DNA of 64,000 bases. It comes from Nematopogon swammerdamellus. Its lineage: Eukaryota > Arthropoda > Insecta > Lepidoptera > Adelidae. This document shows, piece after piece, positions 22,281 to 34,128 of this stretch. The number at the start of each line of letters is the position of its first letter. Within the stretch, counting starts at the first letter, position 1. The stretch is from the NCBI GenBank assembly GCA_946902875.1, contig OX336349.1, positions 7,339,891-7,403,890 of the forward strand. The letters run 5' to 3'. The position numbers and the translations under genes are program-made. The notes under the pieces are model-generated. The model did not search any database. It saw only the letters and a program-made list of their open reading frames with translations, and had not been told where the DNA came from.

Positions 22281-22521
22281 GACATTATTTTTAAATCAAA
22301 ACAGCTTTACTCACGGTTCTTCCCGAGCTATGTGGCTCGACGTTTCGGGCCAAGCGTATGGCCCATCTTCATGAGCACTCTGCCTTGTGCGACGGTTGGC
22401 AGAGAACCGTCGCGCAAGGCAGAGTGCTCATGAAGATGGGCCATACGCTTGGCCCGAAACGTCGAGCCACATAGCTCGGGAAGAACCGTTAGTAAAGCTG
22501 TATTGATTTAAAAATAATGTC
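22281..22521. repeat. 117-bp inverted repeat, 7-nt loop, with hammerhead-like core
   Basis: 22281-22397 and 22405-22521 are reverse complements in fixed register with about three mismatches. The plus-strand right arm contains ATGAAGA (22430-22436), a GGGCC/GGCCC stem and GAAACGTC (22456-22463). This is the layout of a hammerhead ribozyme core (CUGANGA, stem II, GAAA) except that the conserved C3 is A. Penelope-like elements and related retroelements are known to carry hammerhead motifs in their terminal repeats, so the arms may derive from one. No reverse transcriptase is nearby. Confidence 0.9.
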
Positions 22522-22992
22522 TGACAACCACGGTAATTTAAAAACCGATATTTTTATGAGGTACTTGCCAAAATTGATAAAAAAAAATATTTCCTACCGC
22601 ACGGGCCTACTCGTATGTCTGTAAGTACCTCCCTATCTTTCCAACTCTTCAACAACGCTATCGATAAGAAACTTGCTTCTTCAGAACAGCCGTAGCCTGA
22701 GAGGAGGTGAAAGTAATATCAACTGGTATCTCTACAATGAGTGACTATCGGGCGGATGCTGTGTCTCTCTGCACGTGCATCTAAGCTGACCATCAAAGAC
22801 ACCCTTACCACAGAAGCGTCATTGTCGTACAATATAACATTTAACTCTAGATTTTTAATTGTACACTTGTAGATATGTCATAATAATTTTTTATAGTCTT
22901 GAAAACGTAATATTAATTCAAATTATTATTTTAATTTCATTTACATGTGAGGACTGAGGAACACATAAAAAAAGAAATTAAAGATGTTTTCA
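22522..22992. other. No gene recognised
   Basis: AT-rich spacer between the palindrome and the next SINE-A copy. Confidence 0.4.
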
Positions 22993-23242
22993 TTTTTATG
23001 GAAACTGACACGGTTGGCTACATCACCTACAACATCCGTGATGTCAGGCCATAACACCGGGTGAACTACATGCCATGTCAATGCTTCCCTTCATTTAATG
23101 TCGGCTACATTGAACTGGACGGAAAACACGAACTATTTTCATAGCGGTTTCGATCGACGTTTCGTTCAGTGCGGTGGTACCAACCCGGCCGGGATAAATC
23201 CTACCACCTAGTAAGGCAAGAAGGGAAGGGACCTACAGTTTA
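22993..23242 (-). repeat. SINE-A, 5'-truncated copy
   Basis: Reads TTTTTATGGAAACTGACACG, then the CATCCGTGATGTCAGGCC module, the TACATTGAACTGGACGG block and the core to AGGGAAGGGACCTACAG. The head is missing. Confidence 0.85.
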
Positions 23243-24430
23243 CATGTTACACCTCTACACTTTTTCTTGCCACCTACATTTCGCCGGCATGCACATAATT
23301 TAAGCCATACTGAAGAGTCGTTGAGTAAACATTCCGCACTTTTCTTTCACCCGCTCGAGTGAATGCCCTTTCTATAATTTGCAATTCCTAGCTGACCACA
23401 GCACTACGCACCAGCCGAGCTCTACTTCAGACAAGTTGACTACATTGTAATGAATAATTTAAATAACTCCAGTTTGTCTTAATTATACCATACTATAAGA
23501 TGGTTCAAAACCGAATGTGCAGTAATGCGCCTTTCGAAAGGAAAATATAAGAAACAAAATTTCAGCTGTTTCGGTCAACAATATTTCATAACGAAATTTA
23601 ATCAGCTACCATTGATATTATAACCATGACAAGTAGCTGTGAGAATGATAGTATACGTAGATATAACACGGCAATGTTAAAACCAGACGTCCTTCACCCG
23701 ATTTTTATGCAGGTAGCAGTTTCAAATCACTCAGATGAGATTATATGTGATCTGTTTTTTTTATATTCCCAAAAACTGTTCAATCGTTATCACATATAGG
23801 CCTATATCTGCTAAATAGCCCATTTTACTAGTTAATCCCAAAAAGGACAAAACGCAGTCCACTCGAGCAACAATTTCTCCAACTTGACACTTCCCCAGCC
23901 CGCGGGCCCGCGAGCGCGCGAGTCCCGAGCACAATAGGATAGGAATGTTTTATTCAAACATCTGCTAGATATACTACACGCTTACGTCGATTTTACATTT
24001 ACAATAAAATGTCGCACGAAAGATGTCGCGACGCGTCGTCGTGACGGAATTGTACATTATTTTCGTGCCATGAATTCAAAATCGAACTACTCGCAATAAT
24101 AAGTTTATTTTTGTTGGTATAACGTCTTCATGAAAGTACTTGTCAGCTCGTGATTGCAATGCATGCCTTCATTGTGGTTTTGAGTTTATAATAATGAACC
24201 CTTCTTTTGCGTGTCGTCGAATAGAGATCCTGAAGGGATCTGTTATAAACACTTCTCGAAAAATAAAACTCGCAAACCTGTTTCATTGGAGCTGTATTCG
24301 GTGTTATTAGAATGGATCGTCGGCCCTTCAGTTCGGCCATCTGAATCTAGCACCAAGGCTAGCACCAGAGATGAGAGCCTTCGTCAGTCGTTCCCTCGTG
24401 TTCGCGTACAGCAACGCGCCTTGATTCATT
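23243..24430. other. No gene recognised
   Basis: Unannotated DNA with a GC-rich spot at about 23895-23925. Two overlapping open frames at 24143-24441 show no domain. Confidence 0.4.
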
Positions 24431-24785
24431 TGTGCAATTGAACAACTAACCCTCTCACTTGTACAATTGAACAACTGACCCCTTTCACTTGTACAATTAA
24501 ACAACTGACCCCTCTCACTTGTACAATTGAACAACTGACCCTTCTCACTTGTACAATTGAACAACTGACCCCTCTCACTTGTACAATTGAACAACTGACC
24601 CCTCTCACTTGTACAATTGAACAACTGACCCCTCTCACTTGTACAATTGAACAACTGACCCCTCTCACTTGTACAATTGAACAACTGACCCCTCTCACTT
24701 GTATAATTGAACAACTAACCTCTCTCACTTACAATTAAACAACTGACCCCTCTCACTTGTACAATTGAATAACTGATCCTAACAT
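24431..24785. repeat. Minisatellite, 30-bp unit, about 12 copies
   Basis: Unit ACAACTGACCCCTCTCACTT plus GTACAATTGA, repeated head to tail with little variation for about 355 bp; the last two units have 1-3 base changes and small deletions. The period is a multiple of three, so both minus-strand open frames through it are simply repeats of a ten-residue word (FNCTSERGQL or SIVQVRGVSC). There is no sign of a start, a domain or flanking coding sequence. Confidence 0.95.
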
Positions 24786-25266
24786 GATTTTAGTAAATTT
24801 TCAGCCCCGAATTTGATTAATTTTCGATTGAATAAATTCTAATCGTGTTTGTATTCTTCCCAGAACATGTGTAATTGTGTTACCGCCTGCCCTAGGTGGC
24901 CTAAACCTTGACGACGGATCGGATAGGTCTTCAACACCCCAGGCCTTTCGCGACACGACGCCGGAGCTTAGATTTTGTTACAAGTTTTCCCAGGCTTCGG
25001 CGCTACATCCATCCCAGATGAAGAGTTCCTCCCGATTAGTATATGGTACTTCAGCGGGTAGGAGTACTTATATTAAAATGTCAGTCATGAGAAATATTTT
25101 TAAACGGTTTTATTTAGCTTGACTCCGTATATTTGTTTGTTTGTTACTATCTTTGTTTGAAATCTTGCGACAACTTTTTCAACTACTTCTACTGAACCGA
25201 TTTTTATGAAACTTTGCACACACATTGAGTTCTCGTGACAATACAATATTATGATAATTTCAACTT
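24786..25266. other. No gene; leader of the 130-bp satellite
   Basis: 25125-25266 contains a piece with TTGCGACAACTTTTTCAACT, GAACCGATTTTTATGAAACT and AATTTCAACTTGGTAACGAG that leads directly into the first satellite unit. It may be the element from which the satellite was amplified. Confidence 0.4.
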
Positions 25267-27003
25267 GGTAACGAGGGTCTGATGATGGAGTCAGGAGGAG
25301 GACAGTGGAACTCTTCAACCGTTAATAGTAACCCCCTCGAGTTTGGGCTCATATGGTTGGTTTGGACGAGTGTTCCATACTTCTACCAATACTCTTGGTG
25401 ACGAGGGTCTGATGATTGAGTCAGGAGGTGGACAGTGGAACTCTTCAACCGTTACTAGTAACCCCCTCGAGTTTGGGCTCATATGGTTGCTTTGGAAGAG
25501 TGTCCCATACTTCTACCAATACACTTGGTGACGAGGGTCTGATGATGGAGTCAGGAGGTGTACAGTGGAACTCTTCAACCGTTACTAGTAACCCCCTCGA
25601 GCTTGGGCTCATTTGGTTGGTTTGGACGAGTGTCCCATACTTCTACCAATACACTTGGTGACGAGAGTCTGATGATGGAGTCAGGAGGTGTACAGTGGAA
25701 CTCTTCAACCGTTACTAGTAACCCCCTCGAGTTTGGGCTCATTTGGTTGGTTTGGACGAGTGTCCCATAGTTCTACCAATATACTTGGTGACGAGGGTCT
25801 GATGATGAAGTCAGGAGGTGTACAGTGGAACTCTTCAACCGTTACTAGTAACCCCCTCGAGTTTGGGCTCATTTGGTTGATTTGGACGAGTGTCCCATAC
25901 TTCTACCAATACACTTGGTGACGAGGGTCTGATGATGGAATCAGGAGGTGTACAGTGGAACTCTTCAACCGTTACTAGTAACCCCCTCGAGTATGGGCTC
26001 ATTTGGTTTGTTTGAACGAGTGTCCTATACTTCTACCAATTGACCTTCTACCAAGTGACGAGGGTCTTATGTTGGAGTCAGGAGGTGTACAGTGGAACTC
26101 TTCAACCGTTACTGATGATGGAGTCAGGAGGTGTACAGTGGAACTCTTCAACCGTTACTAGTAACCCCCTCGAGTATGGGCTCATTTGGTTTGTTTGAAT
26201 GAGTGTCCTATACTTCTACCAATTGACCTTCTACCAAGTGACGAGGGTCTTATGTTGGAGTCAGGAGGTGTACAGTGGAACTCTTCAACCGTTACTAGTA
26301 ACCCCTTCGAGTTTGGGCTCATTTGGTTAGTTTGGACGAGTGTTCCATACTTCTACCAATACACATGGTGACGAGGGTCTGATGATGGAGTCAGGAGGTG
26401 TACAGTGGAGTGGAACTCTTGAACCGTTACTAGTAACCCCCTCGAGTTTGGGCTCATTTGGTTGGTTTGGACGAGTGTCCCATACTTCTACCAATACACT
26501 TGGCGAGGGTCTGATGATGGAGTCAGGAGGTGGACAGTGGAACTCTTCAACTGTTACTAGTAACTCCCTCGAGTTTGGGCTCATATGGTTGGTTTGGACG
26601 AGTGTCCCATACTTCTACCAATACACTTGGTGACGAGGGTCTGATGATGGAGTCAGGAGGTGTACAGTGGAACTCTTCAACCGTTACTAGTAACCCCCTC
26701 GAGTTTGGGCTAATTTGGCTGGTTTGGACGAGTGTCCCATACTTCTACCAATACACTTGGTGACGATAGTCTGATGATGGAGTCAGGAGGTGGACGGGGA
26801 ACTCTTCAACCGTTACTAGTAACCCCCTCGAGTTTGGGCTCATATGGTTGGTTTGGACGAGTGTCCCATACTACTACCAATACACTTGGTGACGAGGGTC
26901 TGATGATGGAGTCAGGAGGTGTACAGTGGAACTCTTCAACCGTTACTAGTAATCCCCTCGAGTTTGGGCTCATTTGGTTTGTTTGGACGAGTGTGCCATA
27001 CTT
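25267..27003 (+). repeat. Satellite array, 130-bp unit, about 13 copies
   Basis: The repeat begins ACGAGGGTCTGATGATGG and includes GTGGAACTCTTCAACCGTTA, CCCCCTCGAGTTTGGGCTCA and TGTCCCATACTTCTACC. Starts lie at 25401, 25531, 25661, 25791 and 25921, exactly 130 bp apart. Around 26040-26240 one unit is shortened and an altered segment (AATTGACCTTCTACCAAG) appears twice. Later units begin near 26371, 26632, 26762 and 26891. Units differ by only a few bases, so amplification is recent. The open frames through it are repeats of the same 43-residue word and are not taken as genes. Confidence 0.95.
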
Positions 27004-27012
27004 GTCGAACGC

Positions 27013-27385
27013 AAAAGTATGAAACAGACATACCATCTGTTCAAATTGATTTTGAAAGAGACGGCGGACACCTTATCCATCCTAAAGCCATACAGTTTCC
27101 AGCAAAGTTTAATTATGGAACAGCTGAGAGACGGATGTTACCGATAATTTTGTCATGGGCCTCCACTGTCCATAAAATGCAGGGCAGTACTGTTGACCGT
27201 GCTGTCGTGTATTTGGGCTCCAGACTATTTGAGGAGGGTCAAGCGTATGTTGCATTGAGTCGCGTAAAGTCTTTAGAAGGGTTATGTATTGAGGAGCTTG
27301 ATTGTGAGTAATTGACAGGTAAGAAACCGAGTAACAAAGATGCAATGAGAGAGTTGGAAAGGATGACGAGTTTCCGTAATGAATG
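27013..27385 (+). pseudogene. Helitron Pif1-like helicase, C-terminal end
   Basis: The frame reads [20 protein letters not shown], then [20 protein letters not shown] and [20 protein letters not shown]. These are the last conserved motifs of Pif1-family helicases as found at the C-terminus of Helitron Rep/helicase proteins (HK.QG.T and YVALSRV). A TAA at 27309-27311 interrupts the frame; the same frame continues LTGKKPSNKDAMRELERM to a second stop at about 27385, which matches the normal C-terminal tail of Helitron helicases. The rest of the protein (Rep domain and helicase motifs I-IV) is absent, cut off by the satellite array. Nonfunctional remnant. Confidence 0.85.
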
Positions 27386-27433
27386 ATACGAGCCAAAAAT
27401 CAAACTAAAAACGAGTAAATAAAAAAATAGGTA

Positions 27434-27956
27434 AAAAAACTTTTAAGTTAAACGGTTTTATTAAAAATAAAAAACTAGAAAAAAAACAGCTGTACAAAAA
27501 ACTAGAAAATAATAAGGACACAAGCCTGGGCCTTCTTAAGATTTTACGTCTGGGTAAGAAATCGTGCAATACTAGCGTGCTGTCTTCTCATGTCGGATGC
27601 CAAAGGGCACATTGTGTCGCTGCGTCAGCAAAATAAGTAATAAATTGAGACTTTTAACAGACTAATATAAAAACGTGGGGCGTATAATATGCGTAATAAA
27701 TAACACGCGCCCCACGTTTTTATATTAGTCTGTTAAAAGTCTCAATTTATTACTTATTTCGCTGACGCAGCGACACAATGTGCCCTTTGGCATCCGACAT
27801 GAGGAGACAGCACGCTAGTATTGCACGATTTCTTACCCAGACGTAAAATCTTAAGAAGGCCCAGGCTTGTGTCCTTATTATTTTCTAGTTTTTTGTACAG
27901 CTGTTTTTTTTCTAGTTTTTTATTTTTAATAAAACCGTTTAACTTAAAAGTTTTTT
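27434..27956. repeat. 249-bp-arm inverted repeat, 25-nt spacer
   Basis: 27434-27682 and 27708-27956 are reverse complements in constant register with no indels and only about two mismatches seen (for example A/G near 27633 against 27757). The spacer is 27683-27707. Arms have no coding frame. It begins 48 bp after the Helitron helicase frame ends, so it could be a duplicated and inverted Helitron 3' region or an unrelated foldback element. Such a structure can form a very stable hairpin and, if transcribed, double-stranded RNA. Confidence 0.95.
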
Positions 27957-29377
27957 CACAGATTTTTTCCTAACGATGATGGATTTGCCGTACCGGTCTA
28001 CAAATTCGGGATAGAACTTTCGTAAATGTTAAATAGTCTTTAGAGCAATGTTATCTGCGCCCGCGCACGAGCCGCACAAATTGTATGGAAGCGATCTGCA
28101 TCTCGCCTCGCGAGCTCGCTGATAGCATTCATACGAGTGTGCTCAGTGGCCTGCCCAGAGATGGCCTTAGCGTGAGATTTTCGACGTGAAAACTGTTTAA
28201 TTTATAATAAATAAAAATTTTAAACTGACGTTTAAACCCAGAGGGTTCAAGGCAAAATGATCTTGAATTCTCTGATCTCTAAAACTGTATATTTTTTATG
28301 TAAGCCAACATGGGTCGCTTGTGTCGAGAGATGGTGCAGTCGACATAGCCAAAATCATATCTCCTTGCGAAACCATGCTCAGTGAGGAGCCATGCCACTG
28401 TTGTAAGGCTGCCTAACCTGTCAATACTACGTTTGAAGACAACCACATTAAAGGATTCGGGAAAAACACTCGGCCGGAATACAGTTCCACACGCAGCGAT
28501 GCGACAAAGAAACGATCTGAGAACCGACCTGTTCTCAAAAGCCCAATGTCAAACAAAAGAGTGCATGTATGAATGTAGAGATTTTTTTTACAGAAACTCT
28601 GACAATGTGACATGTGGACGATGCGTTTGTTGGAAGTAGTGTGTTGCAGATTTTACCAAATATTACTTAACGCATTTTATGATACTTAATAAAATATATA
28701 TTGGTAAAGGTCACCTAGGTGTAGAATTAAAGTGACTTAAAACCTACAAATGCAATATTCTAGCACCACAACCGATTATCCGAGCCAGGGCCGCTGTTTA
28801 AGAAGTTAGTATGCAGCCCGAGCTAGCGGTCTAATTCTAGCCCAGTTTACGATTAGCTGGAACTATGAATACGCATGTCGCGACGTTCCAAGTAATGAGT
28901 ATTTGTTAGCTATAGGCATGATGCCGGCGCGACACCTCAGGCACACCGCCCTACTCCGTGGATGCTTGCTCATATTAACGGCGTGCCTACTTAGTTCCCG
29001 ATTATGATTAGTGGTTTAGATCTCTGTATAATCTGTAAGTACAGGATTGATGCTTTTATAGATTTAGCTTTTTTGTTCTGGTCGTGTTTGATTATCAAAA
29101 ACGAATTTATATCTAGGTACCTTTGGTTCTATTACGCCGCCAAATCATACAAAACTAGAACTTTTTCACTTATTTATAAATTAAACCTTCTACAAGGTTC
29201 TACAACATATGTCAAGTTTGGTCTGATAGTGATAACTACATGCTTTCTTTCTTTAACAAAATATTAAGCCGTTGGAGTTCCTATTACAAGGAATCCATGG
29301 GATGCGATTCTGAGACAGAAAAGACGAATAGGTATAGTAAGTATTTATTTTATGAATTGGTTACCAAGAGTGGTGCT
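27957..29377. other. No gene recognised; short coding-like scrap
   Basis: Directly right of the palindrome the minus strand encodes KFYPEFVDRYGKSIIVRKK (about 27963-28022) without context; it may be a scrap of a transposon protein. The rest, including open frames at 28382-28639 and 29004-29267, has no recognisable domain. Confidence 0.35.
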
Positions 29378-29820
29378 TTTTTAGGGTTCCGTATCCGGTA
29401 CGGGACCCTATGACTAAGCCTACGCCGTCTGTCTGTCTGTCCGTCCGTCTGCTTGTCTGTCTGTCCGTCTGTCTGTCCGTCTGTCTGTCTGTCTGTCCGA
29501 GGGCTGTAAACTCTTGAACCGTAATAGGTAGCCCGTTGAAATTTTCACAGAATATGTGTTATTATGTCTGATATAACAACAAATAATAAAAATAAGAAAA
29601 ACTAAAAAATTCACGGCGGTTCCCATAGAAGAAACAAAAAAGTGTTTGCGCGCGCGCCATCTACCGAATAGAGCGTGTGAAGCATTTTATTAACTATTCA
29701 TAACATTTAACCAATATAAAGCATTTCATAACACGCCATAGATGGCGTGAGTGGCGCTAACCATGACATGGCGATACGGAACCCTCGGTGCGCGAGTTCG
29801 ACTCGCACTTGGCCGGTTTT
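29378..29820 (+). repeat. Family C repeat, copy 1
   Basis: Starts AGGGTTCCGTATCCGG, followed by a (GTCT/GTCC)n stretch at 29428-29498, GGCTGTAAACTCTTGAACCG, a TATAACAACAAATAATAAAA block, and near the end TACGGAACCCT, the exact inverse of AGGGTTCCGTA. A 35-nt tail with GCGAGTTCGACTCGCAC and TTGGCCGGTTTT closes it. The tail hairpin also resembles a tRNA B box. There is no coding capacity. A second copy lies at 58744-59275. Confidence 0.85.
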
Positions 29821-31311
29821 CTTTCGGTGTTTGATGGGTGACTCACCGATGACGTCATCGTAGCAGAAGCAATCGACTGTGGTGAATTTGCCGCGCGGGT
29901 GCCGCTTTCAGAGTTTCGTTATTTTTAATCTGAGGTGCCGCTGTTCGGAACCTCTTTGATTTTTTTCTGTTGTTCCGATCGTTGTATTTTCTTTTCTTTT
30001 CTCGATAGCGACGACACCTTTTGTTTATTTTCAAGTAGAGTGGCACTAAAGTAAATACAGTGGCACAGGTTTTTCGGGGTTTTTCGCGAGGGATTCCTGC
30101 ACTTTTTCCTATTTCGATTATTGTTGCAGCGGTGGATAACCCGTTTTACTCCCTTTTATACGGTATGTCCCTTGTTTGTCAGTTGTGTCAAGTTCTTGAA
30201 TGATTTATGTTCTTTTATGAGAAGGCATAATTTTTTCCTATGATTTTTTCATACAATCAAAATAGTTCCATCTCGATGAGTCATCATCACGTGTTACGAA
30301 ATAAATCTTTCCCAAATATTTTACACCGAGGCGACGGAATAGGTCTTATATCGCTGTAGCCCAGAACGGTACGTGTGTTTTGCTGGACGGCCGAACGTTG
30401 ACTGAGCAAAAAGCGTTACTTACCGGGGAACATGTTTGTATGTCGGTCAATTGTGATAAGAATACCCCCAGTACTGTACTGGAGGATTCTGTAAGACATG
30501 TAAATTTTACATACACATGCGCATCTCACTTAGAATATACATACATAACCTCCCCTCAAATTTCATTACAGTATCCACCCTTTTAATGTACCTACTTACT
30601 AAGTAGTGGAACGAGTAACGGCCAGGCTCTGTGCATATAGGTATATATATTAAGAACAATAAAATTTAATTGGCTGTACGTTTCATGTAAGTATAATAAA
30701 TAAAAATTAAATCATGATATGGAATCCTATCAAAAACTAAACATTATTATATGGATGATCGAATATTACTGTGTAAAATGAATCATTTATTAGGACTGAA
30801 TATTTAGACAAATGTACAATTATAACTAAAATTAAGATGATAGAGTAAAACATAATATCTTCACCTGGTTGAACCTAAGAGTCATCTTAGTTCAAAATGC
30901 AATTAATTCACGTTTCAAACGTTCATTACATTTTCCGAATTCAAATTATTACATAACAAGCGTCACACTCCATGTATCTACTCGTACTACAAATACTAAA
31001 TTCGTATCACTTACTTCAACACAATCAGAGCCACGCTTACTTTCCATCAGGCGTGTATCAGGGCTGGGATCGCGGCGAGCGGCGCGCGGTGCGCGGGACG
31101 CCGCGCGCCGGGCTACCTGCCCGGTTCTATCACACTACCATCTGTGGCCAACCTCTATCTACTGGGCAGATCGTCGCTACAATACAACGTGATAGTCGGC
31201 GAAACTGTATGAGAATAGTGCACTTTGCGAAGATTCAGTTAATTTCGTCCGACTACGGCGAAGCCTGGAGGAGGGCTATTTATTAACCAACTGTACGGCA
31301 AAGCCGGCGGA
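29821..31311. other. No gene recognised
   Basis: Contains a GC-rich patch at 31065-31115 and overlapping open frames at 30869-31286 without domains. Confidence 0.4.
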
Positions 31312-31646
31312 TGGTGGCCGTATAGTCTGGGCGTCGGCTTCTCTTGCGAGAGCACCGAGGTTTGAATCCCGTCGGCGTCTACCAATGAGTTTTTCTGAGG
31401 GAAAAATTTACGTGCATAACACCTGCTGCTTCATCGTTCGGAACCCGGTCTAAAACTGTAAGTCCCTTCCCTTGCTCCTTACTAGGTGGTAGGCTCAAAT
31501 ATTAGCCAACTGGGTTGTTATTGTTACCTGCTGTGTTACCGGCTGTGTTCTTCTCTAGTCCAGTATGTAATGTATGTAAGTCTGGTATGGCACCTACATT
31601 CTGGGAGGTGATAGAGCCATCCATACCGGTTTACAACAAAAAAAAA
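31312..31646 (+). repeat. SINE-B copy with internal loss
   Basis: tRNA-like head (GTGGCCGTATAGTCTGG, then GGTTTGAATCCCG), the AATGAGTTTTTCTGAGG block, the shared core (CTAAAACTGTAAGTCCC; CCTTACTAGGTGGTAGGC) and the B tail (GTATGGCACCTACATTCTGG), then a long A-tail. The middle, including the expected GGTACCACCGTACTGGATG part, is shortened and rearranged around 31510-31590. Confidence 0.8.
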
Positions 31647-32175
31647 AAAAAATCAAGCTTGTGGTATTCGGATGAATATAATTTTTTATTCAAAAAAAGC
31701 ACATGCTGAACTAGAAGGTCTGCTAGTCCATCACACTAGCCGTCAAGATTCTATTACTGGGACAATGCCCAACGATTTAATCGAAATATTTAGCTGAAAA
31801 AAGAGCAAGATGCGAAGTGAGAGGCGGCGGCGCCCGATTGTGCATTTTTAATATTTTCACGAACGAGAGAATAATGAGAATTTTCGTTACGAAAAAATGC
31901 GAGAAAGTGATGTCTCTATTAGCGAAGTCGGCCGCTTTTTGTGTGTTAGGTAAGTTTTTAGATAGTTATACTTCCACGGAATTCATCGCAGCTGTCCGCT
32001 CTAGTGGACAGATCCGTTTTTTGTGTTTGTTTGTGCTCGACTGCGCTCATCTTTTGGGTGATGTCTACAAACTTTTTCTCATCTCAGTTTGGGATAACTC
32101 TTTCGATGCCCGATAAAAACTGTGCACATTAATCTCACCTCTACTGCTAATTTTCTTTCGATCTTCCGATGAATG
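31647..32175. other. No gene recognised
   Basis: An open frame at 31817-32116 shows no family motif. No repeats seen. Confidence 0.4.
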
Positions 32176-32551
32176 TTTTTTTTTATTGAAACTGACACGG
32201 TTGGCTACATCACCTACAACATCCGTGATGTCAGCCCATAACACCGGGTGAACTAGGTGCCATGTCAGTGCTTCTCTTCATTTCATGTCGGCTACACTGA
32301 ACTGGACGGAAAACACGAACTATTTACATAGCCGTTTCGATCGACGTTTTGCTCAGTGAGGTGGTATCAACCCGGCCGGGATAAACCCTACCACCTAGTA
32401 AGGTAAGAAGGGAAGTGACCTACAGTTCAACGTGGAATCCGAACCACGGTCAGCCTCCAAAGGTCGAGCTGTCACCCATCCAAGTACTGACCGCGCCCAG
32501 CGTTGCTTAATATCAGTCGACCGACCGCACCACTGAGCTACTGAGGCTGAC
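32176..32551 (-). repeat. SINE-A, full-length copy
   Basis: On the plus strand, from a T-run through the tail module and core to GAATCCGAACCACGGTCAGC (B box), then TCACCCATCCAAGTACTGAC and CAGCGTTGCTTAA (5S-derived segment, inverted) and CACTGAGCTACTGAGGCTGA (A-box end). All modules of the 16791 copy are present in the same order. Confidence 0.9.
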
Positions 32552-34128
32552 ATTTATATCTGTTTAAGTATACAGCGTAGACCGAGGCAATAATGAGTAC
32601 CTACTCACTCACCCCTCAACTGCACTAAACTAGGTTGTTTTTTTTTTCAATTTAATTTACCCAAACATTTACTGAAGGAACCACCCACACCGATAGCGAA
32701 AAAATAATACTTATTTATTTTTAGATAACTTGCAACGCACAAGGTGGCAGACCTTGAGGCTCGAATCACTAAGGCCTATCGGCTAATACAGCCTACAATG
32801 TCGCACCCGCTGCACGCCGCAAGCAACATAATGACACCGCTACCGGTCGACCACCAGCGCAGCGACACCTCCCCTTCAGAACTAGACCGAGCGTAATAAT
32901 CCGTTGTAATAAGCAATAAGATCCTCAATCTCGAGCACTTTTAATTTCCAGCTCGACCTTGAAGCGTCTATTATTAACGGATGCGGAGCCGAAGCCGTTC
33001 TTGAAGCTCCATTCACATTCGGGCGAATTAGTGAACATTAATTTTTTTTATCAGAGTGGTACTAATTTGCAAAAATCAACGATTGTTTTTACGAATTAAT
33101 TTACAATAATATAAGTATTTTATTTACATTTACTTAAATAAAAATAACAAAAAAATTTTTCTGTGCCGAATGATCAGATTTACTCTTTAGATAAGCCATT
33201 TGGTTTGTTGGAAGCAAGGGTTGGAAGCAACGCGTACAAGCGTTTTGTACCAAGCGTTTGGTGCTCATTGGTTGGAAGAATGTAGGAATGAGCTAAGCCT
33301 TTCGAAAAACAATTTTGTCATCGATCCTCCACGGTCCCAGACTTTTCACCGCAAGTGAAACAAATTCATAATCGCTCAAAGTTATTTGCATTCTGGCACG
33401 TACTTCAATTTCTCCGCCCCAGGTACGGCTATGACAGCAGCTCTAGAAAAAGCTTAAATGTGGCTCCCCCTCTCAGTTCAAGGTATTAAAGTTAATTATA
33501 GTCTATCCTCTGGGTCATATCTATCAGATTTCATTCAGAAACCTAAATCTGAAATCGCTAATAACTCTAGACTTATTTGTACTCACAATATACCTAATGC
33601 TCGTAACATTCATTTGATACATTAAAATGAACGAATCAAAGTGATTCCGTCTGTTCGTTGCACTAAGAATTCGTCGCCGTGTGAACGGACCTGCTCAATT
33701 CATCCACAAACCTGACGGAACAGATAAGTCCGAGCGCTCGCTGCATTACAAACTTAGATTTAGAGATTTTTATTGTTATTTTTTTTCGCTCGTGGCTCGT
33801 GAGCGGCGCACGTCTAGAAGGCTATCGCGGCACGTGCGCGCGCAGCCTGGTACTTACCAATGTTGCGTTCTAAATGTTTAAAAGATACTTTAAAAATAAA
33901 TCATTTACTTACCTATTACTATATTTATAATTCATAATTAGATAAAACAAATATTGTGTCCTCTGTTTTTTTATTTTAATTATTATTTTTTTAAGTCTAT
34001 TTTTAAACGTTCGACAAGTCTTTAGCGGATGAGCAGTCGTCGTCGTCGTTTATAGGATACGTTTTAGAAAATTAAGTGTTTTCACTGCTAAAAGTCGAAC
34101 TCATTAATTAATAATTCTTGATGGCGTT
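32552..34128. other. No gene recognised
   Basis: No coding domain or shared repeat. GC-rich spots at 32800-32870 and 33780-33850. Confidence 0.4.

Noticed and set aside
24328..24728. Two overlapping minus-strand open frames of 100-128 codons
   Set aside because: They are translations of the 30-bp minisatellite and contain only repeats of one ten-residue word.
24431..24785. CRISPR-like regular repeats
   Set aside because: The repeats are contiguous with no unique spacers, and the genome is eukaryotic.
25343..27022. Series of open frames of 60-97 codons on both strands
   Set aside because: All are the same 130-bp satellite unit read in one or another frame.
29848..29857. CRE-like TGACGTCA as a promoter element
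   Set aside because: A single octamer without a transcript or gene nearby; expected by chance several times in a window of this size when near matches are counted.
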